Assembly (NCBI GenBank): GCA_009823505.1
Contig: VZQC01010550.1
Location: forward strand, 2,350,560-2,414,559
Direction: 5' to 3'
Origin: Rhizomys pruinosus
Lineage: Eukaryota > Chordata > Mammalia > Rodentia > Spalacidae
Length of the DNA stretch: 64,000 bases
A model generated the notes under the pieces. It was not told where the DNA came from. It worked only from the letters and a program-made list of their open reading frames with translations, and made no database searches. The position numbers were made by a program, and so were the translations under genes. This document shows, in pieces, positions 59,246-64,000 of the stretch. Numbering within the stretch: the stretch's first letter is position 1; each line of letters begins with the position of its first letter.

Positions 59246-59444
59246 ACCCATGTAACCCTGTCTTTAAGATAGGGGTCTCAACATCTATATCTTGTTTTTG
59301 TTATTTCCCTTTAGTTCTAGTAATGAGAGAGAATCTGTTAGTAAATTCTAATTTGGAGTGTTGGATATTACACAAATAGTTTTGAAGTAAAACTTTTTAT
59401 ATGCTTTGGATTAGTATTATTAAAAGGTATTTAAATCATAACAG

Positions 59445-59592
59445 AAATCAACCAGACTATTATGAAGTGGTTTCTCAGCCCATTGACTTGATGAAAATCC
59501 AGCAGAAACTAAAAATGGAGGAGTATGATGATGTTAATCTGCTGACTGCCGACTTCCAGCTGCTTTTTAACAATGCAAAGGCCTATTATAAG
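59445..59592 (+). CDS. Pbrm1: PBRM1 exon 4: first bromodomain segment
   Basis: Acceptor ATAACAG, donor GTAAGA. It encodes residues 80-128, beginning [20 protein letters not shown] and ending FNNAKAYYK. This covers the PDYY and PIDL region (ZA-AB loop) and the helix with the acetyl-lysine-contacting asparagine side (FNNAKAYY) of bromodomain 1. No disruption. The next exon is not found before 64000. Confidence 0.97.
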
Positions 59593-59689
59593 GTAAGAAA
59601 ACATCACATTTGGAAAATACCCAGTTTGATAATTGTCTAGTTATTCTTATATTAGAAAAAAATGTGTATTTAAGAGTACTAGGGCCACT

Positions 59690-59845
59690 GGGTGTGGTGG
59701 TGCATGCCTTTAATCCTAGCACTCAGGAGGTAGAGGCAGGTGGATCTTTGTGAGTTCAAGGCCTGCCTGGTCTACAGAGTGTTCCAGGACAGAACAGGTG
59801 GGGCTACAGGGAGACCCTGTCTCGAAAAGACAAAAAAAAAAAAAG
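59690..59845 (+). repeat. B1 SINE
   Basis: Forward B1. AGTACTAGGGCC flanks both ends (target duplication). Confidence 0.85.
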
Positions 59846-60234
59846 TACTAGGGCCTTGAATCTCTTCCTTCTCTAGAGTTCTGGGATTATAGGTATTTGC
59901 CATCATTGCCTAGCTGGCTTTTCAATATGTATCAATTTTGGGTAAGTGGTGGTTTGTTGTTTGTGCTCTTCCACACCTGGAGATGCAAGGTGCACCTTCT
60001 GGATTAAAGGAAAATGAAAAACAGCAGCCTTCCTAGGCTATCTGCCAACCTTATGGACTGGTGGCTTTCTTTCACCCCGTTAGCATCTAACATCTACATC
60101 AGGCAGTGCCCTATTGATTCTCTGACTGACACTTATTCAGCACTTCTGCCAGCACAGACTCACCACTCATACCAGTCACCTTGCTGTTGGCTACATGCTG
60201 GACTTCCTAGGCTGGCACTGGATTGGTTTTCCTC

Positions 60235-60500
60235 AGCCAAATTAACACTAGGGCACAACAATCAACACAAGCCCAATGTGCTTAACTTACACACACATGG
60301 AAAATAATGGACTGGGGATTCTCCTCTGGTGGCAAAGAAGAATCCGTTTATTGTTTACAGCACCTCCCTTATATAAGCAGAAAGATATCATCTCTCAGGG
60401 TCCTTTCTCAGACCCCCTGCATCATGTAGCTCTGAGTTTGTTTCCCACTGTTCATCACAAGTGGATACAAATCATTCTCACCTAGGGGTAGATGCAGGCA
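60235..60500 (-). mobile_element. Possible solo LTR (antisense)
   Basis: Read on the minus strand there is a TATA-like CTTATATAAG near 60372, then an AATAAA signal near 60345, then a short tail, in the order expected of an LTR. No internal retroviral sequence is seen. Ends are not defined. Confidence 0.4.
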
Positions 60501-60532
60501 GGCAATTAAAAATAATGCAGCCTGGGCTGGAG

Positions 60533-61005
60533 AGATAGTCTAGTGGTTAAGACCACCAATTGCTCTTGCAGAGGACCTGGGTTTGATTCCCAGCACCCAC
60601 ATGGCAGCTGAGAACCGTCTTTAACTCCAGTTCCAGGGGAATCTGACGCCTCTTCTGACCTCCACGGCATTGCACGTCACAGGTGCACAAACCTACATGC
60701 AGACAGTACATTCATACACATAAAAAAAATAAATAAAAATAATGCAGCCAGGGCTGGAGAGATGGCTCAGCAGTTAAGAGCACTGACTGCTCTTACAGAG
60801 GGCCTGGGTTTGATTCCCAGCACGCACATGGCAGCTAAGAATCATCTTTAAGCCAGGTGTGGTGGTACACACCTTTAATCCTAGCACTCCAGGAGGCAGA
60901 GATAGGCGTATCTCTGTGAGTTCAAGGCCAGCCTGGTCTACAGAGTGAGCTCCAGGGCAGCTGGGGCTACAGGGAGACCCTGTCACAAAAAAAAAAAGAC
61001 TGCAA
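60533..61005 (+). repeat. B2, truncated B2 and B1 in tandem
   Basis: Forward B2 60530-60742; after AATAATGCAGCC (target duplication, also at 60511) a truncated B2 head 60750-60848 and forward B1 60850-61000. Confidence 0.85.
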
Positions 61006-61161
61006 AGTGCTGAGCTCTGAACAGACACCTATACCAAACCCCTGCCTCTCAAGGCTCAGGGATCATTGTAGAAGAGGGTACAGAAAGAGTCCGAGAGGTA
61101 ACTGTAATTGCAAGGAAACTGTGTTCTAGACAACACAGCAGCTACTCATAAGAATTCATAA

Positions 61162-61326
61162 CACCGGCGGGCGTGGTGTCGCACACCTTTAATCCTAGCA
61201 CTTGGGAGGCAGAGGCAGGCAGATCTTTGTGAGTTCAAGGCCAACCTGGTCTACAGAGTGAGTTCCAGGACAGCTGGAGTTACAGGGAGACCCTGTCTCG
61301 AAAAAGACAAAAAAAAAAAAAAAAAT
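61162..61326 (+). repeat. B1 SINE
   Basis: Forward B1 with an A tail. AAGAATTCATAACA before and AAATTCACAACA after are a slightly diverged target duplication. Confidence 0.85.
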
Positions 61327-61445
61327 TCACAACAATTGTGTCACTAGGTGTCAGTATGTCAAGCCAGACAAATTTCCATCAGAGGGCAGAGGTAGATAAG
61401 AAGCCCCAACCCTAGCTGAGGAATTACTGACAACTGTGAGAGAGG

Positions 61446-61872
61446 GAGATCAGTGTTTTTTTTGTTTTGTTTTGTTGGTCTTTTTGAGACAGGGTCTCCC
61501 TGTAGCTCTGGCTGTCCTGGAACTCACTCTGTAGACCAGGCTGGCCTCGTACTCACAGAGATCCGAGTGCCTCTGCCTCCCAAGTGCTAGGATTAAAGGC
61601 GTGTGCCACCACGCCCGGCATTTTTATTTATTTCTGTATGTGTATCAATGTACTGTCTGCATGCAAGTCTGGGCACCCATGTCATGCAATGCCGCGGAGG
61701 TCAGAAGAGGGTGTCGGATTCCCCTGGAACTGGAGTTCTCCTGGAATTGGAGTTTCAGACGGCTCTCGGCTGCTATGTGGGTGCTGGGGATTGAACCCAG
61801 GTCCTCTGTAAAAGTGGTCGGTGCTCTTAACCGCTAGACCATCTCTCCAGCCCCGAGATCAGTGTTTTTTAA
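61446..61872 (-). repeat. B1 and B2 pair within one target duplication
   Basis: Reverse B1 (61470-61619) followed directly by reverse B2 (61620-61855). GAGATCAGTGTTTTT lies on both outer sides. Confidence 0.85.
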
Positions 61873-62119
61873 AGGTGTGATGCTGGGTAGGCTAACCAGG
61901 CTCCAAGGGATAGACCCAAACTGAAGGGCATTTGGAGACACAAATTAGACTGGATGGGCCTTGGGTGGGGAGAGGATATGAATTTTGGTGGGGGATCATA
62001 AGGGAAGCACAAATGGAAAGACTGAATGTGGTCAAAACACGTTCTAGTAAATTCTCAAAAGTTCAATAAAAATTGAAGAATAAGGTACTGCAGTACCTTA
62101 TTCTTTTTTTAAAAAAAGG

Positions 62120-62505
62120 GGGGCTGGAGAGATGACTTAGCGGTTAAGAGTGCTGACTGCTCTTGCAGAGGACCCAGGTTCGATCCCCAGCATCCACATG
62201 GCAGCCGAGAACTGTCTGTAACTCCAATTCTAGGAGAACTCCAGTTCCGGGGGAATCCGACACCCTCTTCTGACCTCCGTGGCATTGGATTTTATTATTT
62301 TTTATGTGTATGACTGTACTGTCTGCATGTAGGTTTGTGCACCCGTGTCATGCAATGCCGCAGAGGTCAGAAGAGGGTGTCGGATTCCCCTGGAACTAGA
62401 GTTAAAGATGGTTCTTAGCTGCCATGTGGGTGCTGGGAATCAAACCCGGGTCTTCTGCAAGAGCAGTTGGTGCTCTTAACTGCTGAGCCATCTCTCCAGC
62501 CCCTA
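62120..62505. repeat. Truncated B2(+) fused to B2(-), inverted pair
   Basis: Forward B2 from 62122 is cut at about 62287 (GTGGCATTG) and joined directly to a reverse B2 (62288-62504). The two share most of their length and can fold into a long hairpin with a short loop. Confidence 0.85.
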
Positions 62506-62509
62506 TTTT

Positions 62510-62642
62510 TATTTTTTTATGTATATAAATATATATAATATAATAAATAAATATAATATAATAAATAAATTTATTATATAATATAATAAATATAATAGTT
62601 GGTAACTAAAATATAATAATAAATATAATATAAATATAATTT
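62510..62642. repeat. AT-rich TATAA/TAATAA microsatellite
   Basis: Irregular ATATAATATAATAAAT units between two reverse B2 elements. Confidence 0.85.
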
Positions 62643-62853
62643 ATTTTTTATGTGTACTATCTGCATGTAGGTTGGTGCATCTGTGTCGTGCAATGCCTCG
62701 GAGGTCAGAAGAGGGTGTCGGACTCCCCTGGACCTAAAGAGTTCCCTGGAGTTAAAGACGGTTCTTAGCTGCCATGTGGGTGCTGGGAATCGAACCTGGG
62801 TCCTCTGCAAGAGCAGTCAGCACTCTTAACTGCTAAGTCATCTCTCCAGCCCC
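62643..62853 (-). repeat. B2 SINE
   Basis: Reverse B2 ending CTCTCCAGCCCC. Confidence 0.85.
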
Positions 62854-62889
62854 AGTCCCTTATTTACATGATCATGAGTCATGGGTCTC

Positions 62890-63750
62890 TGTATTAATTA
62901 CTATCTGTTGCAAGAAGATTTTTTTTGGTGAGAGTTGAGAGATGGATTAACCTATGGATATACAGTGAGTCATTAGGAGATTGTTTAATACTTTGGAGAA
63001 TAATACCCTGTGATCTGTCTAGCCACAGGTTCCCAGGCCTGATATCAGTGCTAGGTATTGGCATTATCTTGTTATCCGGACCTTTAATTGAATCAGAATG
63101 TGGTTGGTTACTCACATGATATTCATGCCATTATTGCAGCAGTGGGCGTATTTTGCCAGGCCAGTTATTATAGTTTGCAGGATTCAATGCTGGGCAAAGT
63201 TGATGATTACTTTTCTCTTTCGGTAGTATGCATAGCACTTTTTAGCACTATGAAAGTTAACCTGGGCTGGAGAGATGGCCTAGCGGTTAAGAGTGCCAAC
63301 CGCTCTTGCAGAGGACCCGGGTTCGATCCCCAGCACCCACCCACATGGCAGCCAAGAACCATCTGAAACTCCAATTCCAGGAGAACTCCAGTTCCAGGGG
63401 AATCCGACACTCCCTTCTGACCTCCGCGGCATTGCACGACACGGGTGCACAGACTTGCACGCAGACAGTACATTCATACACATACAGAAATAAATAAAAA
63501 TTAAAAAAAAAAAAGTTAACCTGTAGAGATGAAGCTTTGAGGTCAGAACTAGCTTAATTTCTCCTTACATGTTCTATAACTCACATACGAAGTGTCTTCA
63601 GAAATAGGGTCTTACTGTCAAGTGTTTGTTGGTAACTAAAAACCAGGGCAATAGCCAATGTTGTTTGAGGATCTGTGGGATCCCTGGTCAGCAGTTTCAA
63701 AATAGGGTCCATTTTTGGCTTTGGCCTTTTCTTTGCTACCCATTCATGTA
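62890..63750 (+). mobile_element. Old L1-like repeat, split by a B2
   Basis: The text (for example TTTTGCCAGGCCAGT, GCATAGCACTTTTTAGCACTATG, GGTCTTACTGTCAAG) resembles an interspersed rodent repeat that I associate with old L1 sequence. It is interrupted by the B2 at 63264-63518 and resumes. The family name is uncertain. Confidence 0.4.
63264..63518 (+). repeat. B2 SINE with clear target duplication
   Basis: Forward B2 flanked by AAAGTTAACCTG on both sides. Confidence 0.9.
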
Positions 63751-63764
63751 GTTTTTTTATTTTT

Positions 63765-64000
63765 TATTTTTTATTTTTTTTTGTATGTGTATGAGTGTGC
63801 TGTCTGCATGTAGGTTTGTGCACCCGTGTCGTGCAACGCCGCGGAGGTCAGAAGAGGGTCTCGGATTCCCCTGGAACTGGAGTTCTCCTGGAATTGGAGT
63901 TTTAGACGGTTCTCGGCCGCCATGTGGGTGCTGGGGATCGAACCCGGGTCCTCTGTAAGAGCGGTCGGCGCTCTTAACCGCTAGGCCATCTCTCCAGCCC
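63765..64000 (-). repeat. B2 SINE at the window end
   Basis: Reverse B2, close to the local consensus, with a direct repeat of the GGAGTT(C)TCCTGGAATTGGAGTT type typical of the longer B2 subtype in this genome. Confidence 0.9.

Noticed and set aside
7014..63497. Pol III tRNA genes suggested by GGCTGGAGAGATGGCTCAG heads
   Set aside because: These are tRNA-derived heads of B2 SINEs with SINE bodies and A tails, not tRNA genes.

Overview
This window is nuclear DNA from a rodent, most likely a muroid. It is packed with rodent-type SINEs: 7SL-derived B1, tRNA-derived B2, and older B4/ID-like copies. It also has L1 fragments and the mammalian gene block NEK4 - SPCS1 - GLT8D1 - GNL3 - PBRM1 (human 3p21.1, mouse chromosome 14), here running NEK4(+) SPCS1(-) GLT8D1(+) GNL3(-) PBRM1(+). 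The B1/B2 subfamily sequences are not those I know from mouse, rat or hamster. A gerbil-like or other muroid lineage is possible, but I cannot name the species.

Layout. Bases 1-11128 and 15722-26400 are two copies of one ~11 kb segment holding the 3' part of SPCS1. They are identical in single-copy stretches and full of small indels in SINEs, which looks like an assembly false duplication. Between them (11.1-15.7 kb) lies sequence with one terminal coding exon on the + strand, probably the last exon of NEK4, preceded by a minisatellite. SPCS1 is intact in the second copy (4 exons, 102 aa, - strand). It shares a CpG-rich divergent promoter (26.4-27.2 kb) with GLT8D1.

GLT8D1 is present twice in series. 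First come exons 1-5 with normal introns (27.1-34.1 kb), then a 337-base N gap, then a complete intronless copy (34953-36470) whose last exon runs straight into the native convergent GNL3 3' end. GNL3 (36668-45992, - strand) is complete: 15 coding exons, 546 aa. It hosts four box C/D snoRNAs in its introns, three of them with the same guide for 18S rRNA. A second CpG-rich divergent promoter (45.8-46.7 kb) serves GNL3 and PBRM1. PBRM1 fills the rest on the + strand: a noncoding exon 1, coding exon 2 (start codon), a frameshifted exon 3 and intact exon 4 (first bromodomain); the gene continues beyond the window.

Functionally these are housekeeping genes: signal peptidase accessory subunit (SPCS1), Golgi-type GT8 glycosyltransferase (GLT8D1), nucleolar GTPase nucleostemin (GNL3) with its rRNA-modification snoRNAs, and the PBAF chromatin-remodelling subunit polybromo (PBRM1). 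The most informative oddities are structural: the false duplication, the GLT8D1 genomic/spliced doublet, the error-rich patch that breaks PBRM1 exon 3, and an inverted pair of B2 elements whose target-site duplications have been exchanged by inversion of the spacer between them.
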